Shown one piece after another: positions 32,784-41,073 of a DNA stretch of 46,197 nt. The DNA lies in the NCBI RefSeq assembly GCF_016428805.1, contig NZ_JAELTJ010000034.1, positions 1-46,197 of the forward strand. Direction: 5' to 3'. Made by a program: the position numbers and the translations under genes. This stretch comes from Achromobacter sp. ASV32 (GTDB lineage Bacteria > Pseudomonadota > Gammaproteobacteria > Burkholderiales > Burkholderiaceae_B). Numbering within the stretch: position 1 is the stretch's first letter; each line of letters begins with the position of its first letter. Below the pieces are notes generated by a model, which ran no database searches, had not been told where the DNA came from, and saw nothing but the letters and a program-made list of their open reading frames with translations.

Positions 32784-33949
32784 GGTGACTCCAGCGTTTG
32801 CTCACGAACAGGCCCCAACCGAGGCACGGCGCCGTGAGCGGCCCCCGTGTATCGTCCAATGCCGAAGGCATCGATGGGAATGGAAGACCGGCCGTGCACG
32901 ACCAGTTCGGAAAGCACTTCGCCCACGGCCGGGCCGATCTGAAAGCCCGCGCCCGACAGGCCGAAGGCGTGGAACAGGCCCGGCACGGTCGCGCTGGGGC
33001 CCAGCACCGGGTTGTGGTCGGGCATGTTGCCTTCCACGCCGGTCCAGAAGCGGATGACCTGTGCGCCGCGCAAAGCCGGCAACAGGCGCTGCGCGTTGGC
33101 CAGGAGCGGACCGGTGGCATCGCGGCCCGGACGGGCGTAGTCGGGCCCGGAAGACACCGCGCGGCCGCCGCCGATGACGCAGTTGCCGCGTGCCACCTGA
33201 CGCGCATAGATGCCGCCGCCCTGCATGCCCAGACTGACGTCCATGAACAGCGGCAGGGGTTCGGTCACCATCATCAGCGGATGGATGGAGGTCTCGGGCA
33301 CGGTTTCGCCGAAGCCCTGGGCGAAGCGGCCGGCCCAGGCGCCCGCGCAGTTCAAGAGGTAGCGCGCGCGCACTTCCAGGCCGCCGGCACGCAGCACGAA
33401 GCGATCGCCGTCGTGAATGGCTTCGGTAACGACGGCGCCTTCGCGCACGTCCGCCCCCAGCGCGCGCGCCGCCCGGCCAAAGGCAGGCGACACCAGCCGC
33501 GGATTGGCATGCCCATCGTCGGGGCAAAGCGAGCCGCCCACGACCTGTTCGCCCAGCCAGCCGAAGCGGCGCGCCAGCGCAGGCCTGTCCAGCATCTGCA
33601 GGTTCATGCCAAAGCCGCGGGTCTGTTCGCGATAGGCGTGCAGGGCTTGCAGGTCGGCCTCGGAGCAGGCCAGCTTGAGATGGCCCGAGCGCACGTATTC
33701 GCCATCGATGCCGATCAGCTGCGGCAACTGGCCCCACAATTCGTGCGCGCGGCGGGCCAGCGGCATCTGTTCCAGCCCGCGGCCCTGGCGCCGCACGCCG
33801 CCATAGTTCACGCCGCTGGCGCGGGCGCCGCACAGCGCAGCTTCCAGCAGCACCACCGGCACGCCCAGGCGTCGCAGAAACAACGCGGCGCTGCCGCCGA
33901 CGATGCCACCGCCGATGATGGCCACTTCCGTGTCGATGCGTTCGATCAT
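32780..33949 (-). CDS. DAO-type FAD oxidoreductase, HcnC/OoxB-like subunit (cluster 2)
   Basis: The start at 33949 (MIERIDTEVAIIGGGIVGGS) gives 389 residues and overlaps the alpha-subunit stop by 4 bases. Shared features with the cluster 1 homologue are the FAD motif, the ARASGVNYGGVR flavin-site stretch, LNCAGAWAGRF, and FHAFGLSGAGFQIGP near the C-terminus. It is the catalytic beta subunit of a three-component amine or amino-acid dehydrogenase. The longer in-frame extension upstream is rejected because it lies inside the neighbour. Substrate unknown. Confidence 0.89.
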   Translation of the reverse strand: MIERIDTEVAIIGGGIVGGSAALFLRRLGVPVVLLEAALCGARASGVNYGGVRRQGRGLEQMPLARRAHELWGQLPQLIGIDGEYVRSGHLKLACSEADLQALHAYREQTRGFGMNLQMLDRPALARRFGWLGEQVVGGSLCPDDGHANPRLVSPAFGRAARALGADVREGAVVTEAIHDGDRFVLRAGGLEVRARYLLNCAGAWAGRFAQGFGETVPETSIHPLMMVTEPLPLFMDVSLGMQGGGIYARQVARGNCVIGGGRAVSSGPDYARPGRDATGPLLANAQRLLPALRGAQVIRFWTGVEGNMPDHNPVLGPSATVPGLFHAFGLSGAGFQIGPAVGEVLSELVVHGRSSIPIDAFGIGRYTGAAHGAVPRLGPVREQTLESP

Positions 33950-35331
33950 GGCGCCGCCTTGCCGGAGCGATCCAGGCAGACGATGTCCACCGGTATCGGT
34001 TTGACGGGCGGCTGGTTGCGCAGGCGGCCGACAGCCTCGGGGCCCGCGCCGCAGGCATGCGCCAGCACTTCGGCAGCCCCGGCGCCGCACATGCGGCCCT
34101 GGCAGCGGCCCATGCCCACGCGCGTCAGCGCCTTGAGCCGGTTCAGTTCGCGCGCGCCGCAGGCCTGGACGGCGGCGCGCATCGTGCCGGCGGTCACTTC
34201 TTCGCAACGGCACACGACCGTATCGTCGGCGATGTCCGCCGCCCAATCCTCAGGAAACGGAAACGCGCGCTCCAACGCGTCACGCACACGGCGGTTGGCG
34301 GCCAGACGGGCCTGCAGTTCGCGCACTCGCGCCGCGGGCTGTGGATAACCGGCATCCTCCAGCAAGGCCAATGCCGCGCGCTCGCCGGCCAGCTCGGCCG
34401 CGTCCGCGCCCGCAATGCCCGCGCCGTCACCTGCCACATAGACACCGGCCACGCTGCTGCGCCCGGCCGAGTCCAGGCGCGGCGTCCAGTTGCGATCGCG
34501 CGGATGGAATTCAAACTGGCAACCGACCAGGCTGGCCAGCTGTGTTTCGGACCGCAGCGACAGGCCGTAGCCCAGCGCATCGCATTCGACACGGCGTTGC
34601 TGCCGCCCCAGCCGGTAGGTCAGCGCGGTGACGCGCGCATCGCCTTCCACCCGCACGGGCCGCACGCCGCTTGCCATGGGTATGCCGTGCGCGCGCAGCC
34701 ACCCCATGTAGTACAGCCCCTTGGCCAGCAGGCCCGGCGCGCGCAGCATGCCGGGCAGCGCCGCCAGGCGGTCGGCAAAGCGGGCGGTGTCCAGCACCGC
34801 CGCCACCGTGGCGCCGGCCTTGGCGTATTGGTAAGCCACCAGATACAGCAGCGGGCCGGTGCCCAGGAAGGCAACCCGCGCACCGATGGCGCAACCTTGG
34901 TGTTTCAGCGCCACTTGCGATCCGCCCAACGTGTACACCCCTGGCGTCAGCCAACCCGGAAAGGGCAGCACACGGTCGGTGGCGCCGGTAGCCAGGATCA
35001 GGTGCGTGTACGGCACTGGCGCGCTGGCGCCGCCTTGCATCACGTCCAGGACCTTGCCCTCGGCGTTCCAGACCAGGCTGCCGGGCCGGTAGTCGATTTT
35101 CGGCAGCAGCTCGTCCATCTTGCGGTGCAGGGCGTCGGCTTTGCGGTGCTCGAAGCCGTAAAGCGCGGCTTTGGAACGCAAAAACCCCGGCGGCGGCTGG
35201 CGGTAGATCTGGCCGCCGGCGCGCGGGGCTTCGTCCAGCACCACGGGCCGCAGGCCCTGGGCCGCCAGCGCCTGGGCCGCGCGCACGCCGGCCGGGCCGG
35301 CGCCTACGATCACGGGCAGGATGATGCTCAT
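33946..35331 (-). CDS. FAD/NAD(P)-binding oxidoreductase with BFD iron-sulfur domain, HcnB/OoxA-like (cluster 2)
   Basis: The start at 35331 (MSIILPVIVGAGPAGVRAAQ) overlaps the small iron-sulfur gene's stop by 4 bases and gives 461 residues. It carries the FAD motif, APRAGGQIYRQPP, a TGATDRVLPFPGWLTPGV NAD(P)-domain stretch and the C-terminal BFD cluster ligands C374, C376, C410 and C415 (VCRCEEV, GRCQGRMC). It is the alpha subunit partner of the DAO-type protein encoded next. Confidence 0.9.
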   Translation of the reverse strand: MSIILPVIVGAGPAGVRAAQALAAQGLRPVVLDEAPRAGGQIYRQPPPGFLRSKAALYGFEHRKADALHRKMDELLPKIDYRPGSLVWNAEGKVLDVMQGGASAPVPYTHLILATGATDRVLPFPGWLTPGVYTLGGSQVALKHQGCAIGARVAFLGTGPLLYLVAYQYAKAGATVAAVLDTARFADRLAALPGMLRAPGLLAKGLYYMGWLRAHGIPMASGVRPVRVEGDARVTALTYRLGRQQRRVECDALGYGLSLRSETQLASLVGCQFEFHPRDRNWTPRLDSAGRSSVAGVYVAGDGAGIAGADAAELAGERAALALLEDAGYPQPAARVRELQARLAANRRVRDALERAFPFPEDWAADIADDTVVCRCEEVTAGTMRAAVQACGARELNRLKALTRVGMGRCQGRMCGAGAAEVLAHACGAGPEAVGRLRNQPPVKPIPVDIVCLDRSGKAAP

Positions 35332-35666
35332 GGCGCGTTGTCCTCGGGCCAGCTTGCTGCCAGCGTGCCGGGCAGCGTTGCGGGCTGCGCAGGCGTGCTG
35401 CGCAAGCGCATGCCGGGTTCGATATAGGTGGAGCATGCGCGCAGGCGCGTGCCGTCTTCGCGCTGCATCCAGCAATCCTGGCACGCGCCCATCATGCAGA
35501 ACCCGGCGCGTGGCGCTGCGCTGAATTCCGACACGCGCAGGCGCTCGCCCTGGGTCAGTACCGCCGTCAGCACCGTGTCGCCGGCCAGCGCCGTGCACGG
35601 CGCGCCATCCAGCATGAAGGCCACGCAAGGCCGGTCGGTCTCGGCCAGCCGTTTCAATATCGCCAT
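35328..35666 (-). CDS. Small [2Fe-2S] protein, HcnA-like gamma subunit (cluster 2)
   Basis: The start at 35666 (MAILKRLAETDRP) gives 112 residues with GGGAA-type ribosome-binding bases just upstream. The cluster ligands are complete: FCMMGACQDC (C-x4-C-x2-C) and a fourth Cys in LRACST. It shares the signature with the cluster 1 protein, but has a longer C-terminal tail. It sits between the permease gene (37 bases upstream) and the alpha-subunit gene (4-base overlap), so the order small subunit, alpha, beta is the same as hcnABC. Confidence 0.89.
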   Translation of the reverse strand: MAILKRLAETDRPCVAFMLDGAPCTALAGDTVLTAVLTQGERLRVSEFSAAPRAGFCMMGACQDCWMQREDGTRLRACSTYIEPGMRLRSTPAQPATLPGTLAASWPEDNAP

Positions 35667-35703
35667 GATTCCCGGGCCTCCCGTCCCGCGTTCGGCGTGG
35701 ATG

Positions 35704-36498
35704 TCATTTCTGCCCCACCAGCACCCGGTCCAGGCCATAGGCGCGGTCCAGCAGCAGCATGGTCACCGCGGTCAGGGCGATGACCAGCGCCGAAACGGCC
35801 GCCATCATCGGGTCGATCGATTCGGTGGCGTACATGTACATACGCACCGGCAGCGTGATGGTGGACGGCGCGGTGATGAACACCGACATGGTCAGCTCAT
35901 CGAAGCTGTTAATAAACGCCAGCAGCCAGCCACCCGACACGCCGGGAATGATCAGCGGCAGCGTCACCTGGAAAAACACCGTGGCGCGGCTGGCCCCCAG
36001 CGACAGCGCTGCATGCTCGATCGAGCGGTCGAACCCCACCAGCGCGCCGATCACCAGCCGCATCACATAGGGCGTGATGACCACGACGTGGCTGAACACC
36101 AGCCACGGGAAACTGCCCGTCATGCCCAGCAGCGCGAAAAAGCGCAGCAGCGCCACGCCCAGCACCAGGTGCGGAATCATCAGCGGCGACAGGAACAGGC
36201 CGTTGAGCGCATCACGGCCCGGAAAGCGGTAGCGCGTGATGGCGATGGCCGCCGGCACCGCCAAGCACACGGCGATGCTGGCCGACAGGAACGCCAGCCA
36301 CAGACTGTTCTGGAAGGCCTGCATGAAATTGGGGTGCTCGAACACCGCGCGGAACCAACGCAATGAGAACTGCGTGGTCGGCACCGTCAGCGTCGATTCG
36401 GGCGTGAACGCCACCAGGCACACGATGACCAGCGGCGCCAGCACAAATGCCACCACCAGGAAATTGAACGCCAGCGCGACAGGACCATTCTTCTGCAT
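35704..36498 (-). CDS. ABC transporter permease, PotC-like (cluster 2)
   Basis: The 264-residue membrane protein (MQKNGPVALAFNFLVV) has an AGGGGG ribosome-binding site seven bases before the ATG at 36498; an upstream TTG (36513) is possible but overlaps the previous gene. EAA loop: AALSLGASRATVFFQVTLPLIIPG. It shows the same PSTITLPVRMYMYATESIDP-type ending region as its cluster 1 counterpart. It is one half of the importer channel. Confidence 0.91.
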   Translation of the reverse strand: MQKNGPVALAFNFLVVAFVLAPLVIVCLVAFTPESTLTVPTTQFSLRWFRAVFEHPNFMQAFQNSLWLAFLSASIAVCLAVPAAIAITRYRFPGRDALNGLFLSPLMIPHLVLGVALLRFFALLGMTGSFPWLVFSHVVVITPYVMRLVIGALVGFDRSIEHAALSLGASRATVFFQVTLPLIIPGVSGGWLLAFINSFDELTMSVFITAPSTITLPVRMYMYATESIDPMMAAVSALVIALTAVTMLLLDRAYGLDRVLVGQK

Positions 36499-36509
36499 GA
36501 TCGCCCCCC

Positions 36510-37397
36510 TCAACCCAGGCTGCGCCGGTAGGAACGTTCCACCACGCGGTTGTACGCCATCATGATGACCACGTTGACCACCAGCAGCACGATCGCGATG
36601 GCCGCGCCCAGCGGCCAGTTCAGCTCGGTCAGGAATTCGTCGTAGACCACGGTGGCCACCATCTTCAGGCGGCGTCCGCCCAGCAGCGCCGGAATCGCGA
36701 ACGAGCTGGCCGACAGGCCGAACACGATCAGGCTGCCCGACAGAATGCCCGGCATGGCCTGCGGCAGCACGATGCGGAGCAGCGTCTGAAAGCGGGAGGC
36801 GTTCAGCGACAGCGCGGCGTGTTCAACGGCAGGGTCCAGCTTTTGCAGCGAAGTCCACACCGGTATCACCATGAACGGCAGCATCACATGCACCAGCCCG
36901 ATGATGACGGCGGTGGGTGTGTACAACAGCGGCCCCAGACCCAGCGCCGCGGCCGCACGGCCGATGACGCCGCCCGGCCCCAGCAACATGCTCCAGCCGA
37001 AGGCGCGCACCACCAGCGAGATCAGCAGCGGCGACAGCACCACCAAAAGGAAGATCGAACGCCATGGCTTGCCCATGCGAGACAGGATGTAGGCTTCGGG
37101 CGCGCCGATCAGCACGCAGATCAGCGTGGTCGCGCCCGCGATCCAGAACGTGCGCCAGAAGATCTCAAGAAAGTAGCTGTCGGTCACCACCGCCAGGTAG
37201 TGCTCGAACGTGTGCCCGGGCAGGATACCCGCGCCGTAGTCGAACGGACGAAACGACAGCACGAAGGTCAGCGCCAGCGGTGTCAGCACCAGCGTCAGGA
37301 ACACGATGGCCAGGGGAATCGAACCCAGAATGGCCAGAAGGCCGTCGGTGCGCGGCTTGGGCGCGCTGGCGGCGCCGGGTTGGGTCAGCGTTGCCAT
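36510..37397 (-). CDS. ABC transporter permease, PotB-like (cluster 2)
   Basis: The start at 37397 (MATLTQPGAASAPKP) lies one base past the ATPase stop and gives 295 residues. It has a hydrophilic N-terminal segment, six predicted membrane helices, and the EAA loop AALSLNASRFQTLLRIVLPQAMPG. The longer in-frame extension inside the ATPase gene is rejected. It pairs with the PotC-like subunit encoded next. Confidence 0.91.
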   Translation of the reverse strand: MATLTQPGAASAPKPRTDGLLAILGSIPLAIVFLTLVLTPLALTFVLSFRPFDYGAGILPGHTFEHYLAVVTDSYFLEIFWRTFWIAGATTLICVLIGAPEAYILSRMGKPWRSIFLLVVLSPLLISLVVRAFGWSMLLGPGGVIGRAAAALGLGPLLYTPTAVIIGLVHVMLPFMVIPVWTSLQKLDPAVEHAALSLNASRFQTLLRIVLPQAMPGILSGSLIVFGLSASSFAIPALLGGRRLKMVATVVYDEFLTELNWPLGAAIAIVLLVVNVVIMMAYNRVVERSYRRSLG

Positions 37398-37398
37398 G

Positions 37399-38469
37399 TC
37401 AGGCCTCTTGAGCCACGGCCGGCGCGCGCAGCACGCGCAGCACGCCATCGGCCCAGTCCAGGCCGATGGCATCGCCGTCCTCGTGCGGGCGGCGGCCATC
37501 GTTGGGCGTCAGCACGGTCAGCGCCCCCACCGGCGAATCCAGGCCATACATCCATTGGCTGCCCAGGAAATAGCGCGTGCTGACCACACACGCCAGCTTG
37601 CCTTGGCCGGGCGGCACCGGCACCAGTTTCTCGGGCCGCAACGACAGCTGCACGCTGTCGCCGTGGCGCAGGCCCGAGCCATCGACCAGCACGCGCAGCG
37701 CGCCGGTTTCCACCTCGGCCTGCTCACCGCAGCGCGTCACGCGCCCGGACAGCAGATTGGTCTTGCCCACGAAGCGCGAAATGAACTCGGTCTGCGGATG
37801 CTCGTACATGCGGTAGGGCGCATCGACCTGCGTCGCGCGGCCGTCCTGCATCACCACCACCCGGTCGCTGATGGACAGGGCCTCTGCCTGGTCGTGCGTG
37901 ACCATCACCGTGGTGGTGCCGATTCTCTTCTGGATGCTGCGCAACTCGAATTGCATATCTTCGCGCAGCTTGGCGTCCAGGTTGGACAGCGGTTCGTCCA
38001 GCAGCAGCACCGGCGGACGGATTACCAAGGCGCGCGCCAGGGCCACCCGCTGGCGTTGGCCACCCGAGAGTTCGCGCGGGAAGCGGTCGGCATGCTTGTC
38101 CAGCTTTACCAGCGCCAACGCCTCGCGCACCCGGGCCTGGCGCTCGGCGCGTTCGACCTTGCGCATCTTCAGGCCGAAGGCCACGTTGTCGGCCACGGTC
38201 AGGTGCGGAAACAGCGCATAGCTCTGGAACACGATACCCAGCCCGCGTGTGTTGGGCTTGGCATGCGTGATGTCGCGCCCGTCCAGCGTGATGGTCCCGC
38301 GCGTCACATCGGCAAAGCCCGCGATCATCTGCAGCGTCGTCGTCTTGCCGCAGCCGGACGGCCCCAGCAGCGACACGAATTCCCCTTTCTCGACCGCCAG
38401 GGTCAGGTCCGACACGACCCGCAGGTCGCCGTAATTCTTGGAGACGTTATCCAACCGCAAAAATGACAT
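37399..38469 (-). CDS. ABC transporter ATPase, PotA-like (cluster 2)
   Basis: The first gene of cluster 2, 356 residues starting MSFLRLDNVSKNYGDLRVV. Walker A GPSGCGKTTT, Q-loop VFQSYALFPHL, signature LSGGQRQRVALARAL, Walker B LLLDEPLSNLD and switch His VTHDQAEA are all intact, and a TOBE domain follows. The longer frame upstream of 38469 covers the promoter region and is rejected. It is transcribed from the predicted promoter at 38550-38579, divergent from the IclR gene. Confidence 0.94.
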   Translation of the reverse strand: MSFLRLDNVSKNYGDLRVVSDLTLAVEKGEFVSLLGPSGCGKTTTLQMIAGFADVTRGTITLDGRDITHAKPNTRGLGIVFQSYALFPHLTVADNVAFGLKMRKVERAERQARVREALALVKLDKHADRFPRELSGGQRQRVALARALVIRPPVLLLDEPLSNLDAKLREDMQFELRSIQKRIGTTTVMVTHDQAEALSISDRVVVMQDGRATQVDAPYRMYEHPQTEFISRFVGKTNLLSGRVTRCGEQAEVETGALRVLVDGSGLRHGDSVQLSLRPEKLVPVPPGQGKLACVVSTRYFLGSQWMYGLDSPVGALTVLTPNDGRRPHEDGDAIGLDWADGVLRVLRAPAVAQEA

Positions 38470-38549
38470 AGTCCAAACCCCGTGGCCCGATGAGGAGCGG
38501 TGTGCGCGCCTGCCAGCCACCTGGCCGCCCGCAGCGTGTTCGATGAGGC

Positions 38550-38579
38550 AGTCTAGGAGGCCCCAAAAAGGCCGGTCAA
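38550..38579 (-). promoter_or_regulatory. Sigma70-like promoter of cluster 2
   Basis: On the minus strand TTGACC (38579-38574), an 18-bp spacer and TAGACT (38555-38550). The start would be near 38543, giving a leader of about 75 bases to the ATPase ATG. The imperfect -10 would suit activation by a regulator bound upstream. Confidence 0.55.
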
Positions 38580-38586
38580 TTAGGGT

Positions 38587-38636
38587 TTTCCGAAGAATCG
38601 AATTTTCTAGATATTATTTCCGTATAGCTGAATTTT
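38587..38636. promoter_or_regulatory. Tandem 20-bp direct repeats, probable IclR sites
   Basis: Two copies of TTTCCG-N7-GAATTTT (38587-38606 and 38617-38636) lie exactly 30 bp apart, about three helical turns, inside an AT-rich patch unusual for this genome. They end 8 bases upstream of the cluster 2 -35 and about 45 bases before the iclR ATG, fitting activator binding and autoregulation. Confidence 0.6.
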
Positions 38637-38680
38637 TTGATAAAAAAGCATCTGCATATTTTGATTATCGGAATTGAACG

Positions 38681-39526
38681 ATGAAGAAATCAGAAGCCGT
38701 AGAAGATTCCAGCGGTCAGGGCGTGCTGCAGCGCGCCTTTGCCGTGGTGCGCGCGCTGGCCGACGCCAAGGGCGAAAAACTGCGCCTGACCGACATCGCC
38801 GCCCGCACCGGCCAGGCCCAGGCCACCGTCCACCGCGTGCTGCAAGGGCTGGTGCAGGAAGGCATGGTCGAGCAGCCCGCGAACAGCAAGGGCTACCAGC
38901 TCAGCGTCGCCTTCTTTTCGCTGGCCGCCGCCGCCGGCAGCCACCAATCCACCCTGCGCTCGATCTACCGCCCCGCCATGCTGCGTCTGGCCGGCATGCT
39001 CAACGACACTGTCTTCCTGCTGGTGCGCAGCGGCTTTGACGCCGTCTGCCTGGACCGCGTCGACGGCGCCTTTCCGGTGCGTTCACACACCGGCGACATC
39101 GGTGGCCGCGTGCCCCTGGGCCTGGGCCAGGGCGGCCTGGTCCTCCTGGCCAACCTGCCGCCAGCCGAGCGCGAGGAAGTGCTGCGCTTCAATATCCCGC
39201 GCCTGCACCATCTGGGCTTCGTCGACGAAATCTCGATGCGTGTCGGCATCAAGGAATGCCTGGAACTGCAATACGCCCGCAGCAAAGGGCAGGGCGTGTT
39301 CCCCAACATCGCCGGCCTGGCCGTGCCCGTCCACGACGCCGGCGGCACGACCGTCGCCGCGCTCAGCATCGCCGCCCCCATCGAGCGCATCAGCGACGAA
39401 CGCCTGCCCCTGATCGTAGAAATCCTGCGCCGCGAAGCCGCCGGCATCAGCGCCCGGATCAACCCCTTCGACCCCGCGCTGCGCCGCCCCAGCCAGTTCC
39501 TGGGCACGGGCAATCGCGAGGCCTAG
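38681..39526 (+). CDS. IclR family transcriptional regulator
   Basis: The 281-residue protein has an N-terminal winged helix-turn-helix (about 13-73: LRLTDIAARTGQAQATVHRVLQGL) and a C-terminal IclR effector domain (about 85-265) with VCLDRVDGAFPVRSHTGDIG and GLAVPVHDAGGTTVAALSI. IclR proteins bind small carboxylates or amine-derived metabolites and act as repressors or activators. It is divergent from the cluster 2 transport/oxidation operon and separated by the tandem-repeat region, so it is the likely controller of that operon. Confidence 0.93.
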   Translation: MKKSEAVEDSSGQGVLQRAFAVVRALADAKGEKLRLTDIAARTGQAQATVHRVLQGLVQEGMVEQPANSKGYQLSVAFFSLAAAAGSHQSTLRSIYRPAMLRLAGMLNDTVFLLVRSGFDAVCLDRVDGAFPVRSHTGDIGGRVPLGLGQGGLVLLANLPPAEREEVLRFNIPRLHHLGFVDEISMRVGIKECLELQYARSKGQGVFPNIAGLAVPVHDAGGTTVAALSIAAPIERISDERLPLIVEILRREAAGISARINPFDPALRRPSQFLGTGNREA

Positions 39527-39619
39527 GCTATTGACCGCCAGCACCACCAAGGCACCCGCCGTCTATGCCGCCTGCGTCCAGGAGGCCTGGATCAACCTTG
39601 AGCGGCTTCTCCATGGAAA

Positions 39620-39656
39620 AAGCCGCCCGCAAATGCCTGTGACGGCCGGGCGGCTT
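39620..39656. terminator. Inverted repeat between convergent genes
   Basis: AAGCCGCCCG (39620-39629) pairs perfectly with CGGGCGGCTT (39647-39656), giving a GC-rich stem with a 17-base loop. AAAA precedes it and TT closes it, so it may stop transcription from iclR on one side and the hydroxyacid oxidase gene on the other. Confidence 0.5.
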
Positions 39657-39697
39657 GTCTGGACAGGGCGGCGCGGCGCCGCCTTGTCACAACAGCA

Positions 39698-40861
39698 TCA
39701 CACGGGATAAGTCCCTGGCAGCAGGATGCTCCGATCCCCCACCTCGATACTGCGGCGGCCGCAAAGCGCCATCGTCGTGTCCATTTCCTTGTACAGGATC
39801 TCCAGCACGCGGCGCACGCCGTCCTGCCCATAGGCGCCCAGGCCATACAGGAAAGCGCGCCCGATCATCGCGCCACGCGCGCCCAACGCCACGGCCTTCA
39901 GGATGTCCTGGCCGGACCGCACGCCGCCGTCCATCCAGACTTCGATCTTCGAGCCCACCGCATCCGCGATGCCCGGCAGCGCCGCGATCGACGACATCGC
40001 GCCGTCCAGCTGGCGTCCGCCGTGGTTGCTGACGATCAGCGCATCCGCGCCGCTGTTGGCCGCCAACTGCGCATCCTCGACATCCAGGATGCCCTTGATG
40101 ATCAGCTTGCCGCCCCAACGCTGCTTGATCCATTCCACGTCGTCCCAGCTCAGGCGCGGATCGAACTGCTCGGCCGTCCACGCCGACAGCGACGACAGGT
40201 CGCTCACGCCCTTGGCGTGGCCGACGATGTTGCCGAACGTGCGCCGCTTGGTGCCCAGCATGCCCATGCACCAGCGCGGCTTGGTCGCCAGGTTGATCAG
40301 GTTGCGAATCGTGGGCTTGGGCGGCGTCGACAGCCCGTTCTTGATGTCCTTGTGGCGCTGGCCCAGTATCTGCAGGTCCAGCGTCAGCACCAGCGCCGTG
40401 CAGCCGGCCGCCTTGGCGCGGTCGATCAGGTTGGCCACGAACTCGCGGTCGCGCATCACGTACAGCTGGAACCAGAACGGCTTGCCGGTGGCCGCGGCCA
40501 CGTCTTCGAGCGAGCAGATGCTCATCGTGGACAGCGTGAACGGCACGCCGAATTCCGCCGCCGCCTTGGCCGCCAGGATCTCGCCGTCGGCATGCTGCAT
40601 GCCCGTCAGGCCCGTGGGCGAAATAGCCAGCGGCATCACCACGTCGTGCCCCACCAGCGTCGTACGCAGCGAACGGCCTTCCATGTTCACCGCCACGCGC
40701 TGACGCAGCTTGATCTTCTGGAAATCACTTTCGTTGGCGCGATACGTGCCTTCCGTCCAGGCGCCCGAATCGGCGTAGTCGTAGAACATGCGTGGCACGC
40801 GCTTGCGCGCAATCACGCGCAGGTCTTCGATGCAGGTGATCGTGGAGAGATTAGCGGTCAT
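39698..40861 (-). CDS. lldD: FMN-dependent alpha-hydroxyacid oxidase/L-lactate dehydrogenase
   Basis: The 387-residue TIM-barrel flavoenzyme starts MTANLSTITCIEDLRVIARK. Active-site residues of the LldD/glycolate oxidase family are present: Y28, Y134 (FQLY), D162 (TLDL), R169 (GQRHKD), K256 (IIKGI), H280 and R283 (SNHGGRQLDG). It oxidises an L-2-hydroxyacid such as lactate to the 2-oxoacid, passing electrons to quinone or oxygen. The upstream in-frame extension over the phyH end is rejected. It stands alone, convergent with iclR. The exact hydroxyacid is not certain, so the symbol is provisional. Confidence 0.85.
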   Translation of the reverse strand: MTANLSTITCIEDLRVIARKRVPRMFYDYADSGAWTEGTYRANESDFQKIKLRQRVAVNMEGRSLRTTLVGHDVVMPLAISPTGLTGMQHADGEILAAKAAAEFGVPFTLSTMSICSLEDVAAATGKPFWFQLYVMRDREFVANLIDRAKAAGCTALVLTLDLQILGQRHKDIKNGLSTPPKPTIRNLINLATKPRWCMGMLGTKRRTFGNIVGHAKGVSDLSSLSAWTAEQFDPRLSWDDVEWIKQRWGGKLIIKGILDVEDAQLAANSGADALIVSNHGGRQLDGAMSSIAALPGIADAVGSKIEVWMDGGVRSGQDILKAVALGARGAMIGRAFLYGLGAYGQDGVRRVLEILYKEMDTTMALCGRRSIEVGDRSILLPGTYPV

Positions 40862-40992
40862 GGTTATTTTTCTGGGAGAAGAGGGACGCATTCCCAGAGC
40901 GGCCAGCCTGCTGCGCGAACGCCCCGCGCGCCAATGCGCATTCGCCGTTCGCGCAAGGCGGCGACGCCCTGCGGCGCCGCCCAGTATACGCG

Positions 40993-41025
40993 CCGGGGCC
41001 GGCAAGCGCCCCTTGCCGGCCCCGG
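40993..41025. terminator. Strong 14-bp hairpin downstream of phyH
   Basis: CCGGGGCCGGCAAG pairs exactly with CTTGCCGGCCCCGG around a five-base loop. TTTT follows on the plus strand (41026-41029); on the minus strand, the direction of both flanking genes, no U-run follows, so it would be a U-less hairpin there. Confidence 0.5.
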
Positions 41026-41073
41026 TTTTCCCCCGCGCGCGGGCCTTGCCAAGGCCCCGCGGCATGCCCGCCG

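Noticed and set aside
32780-35666. Hydrogen cyanide synthase (HcnABC) as the identity of the three-subunit enzymes
   Set aside because: The architecture matches, but both trios are embedded with amine-type ABC importers and catabolic regulators, which fits opine or hydroxyproline-type dehydrogenases better.
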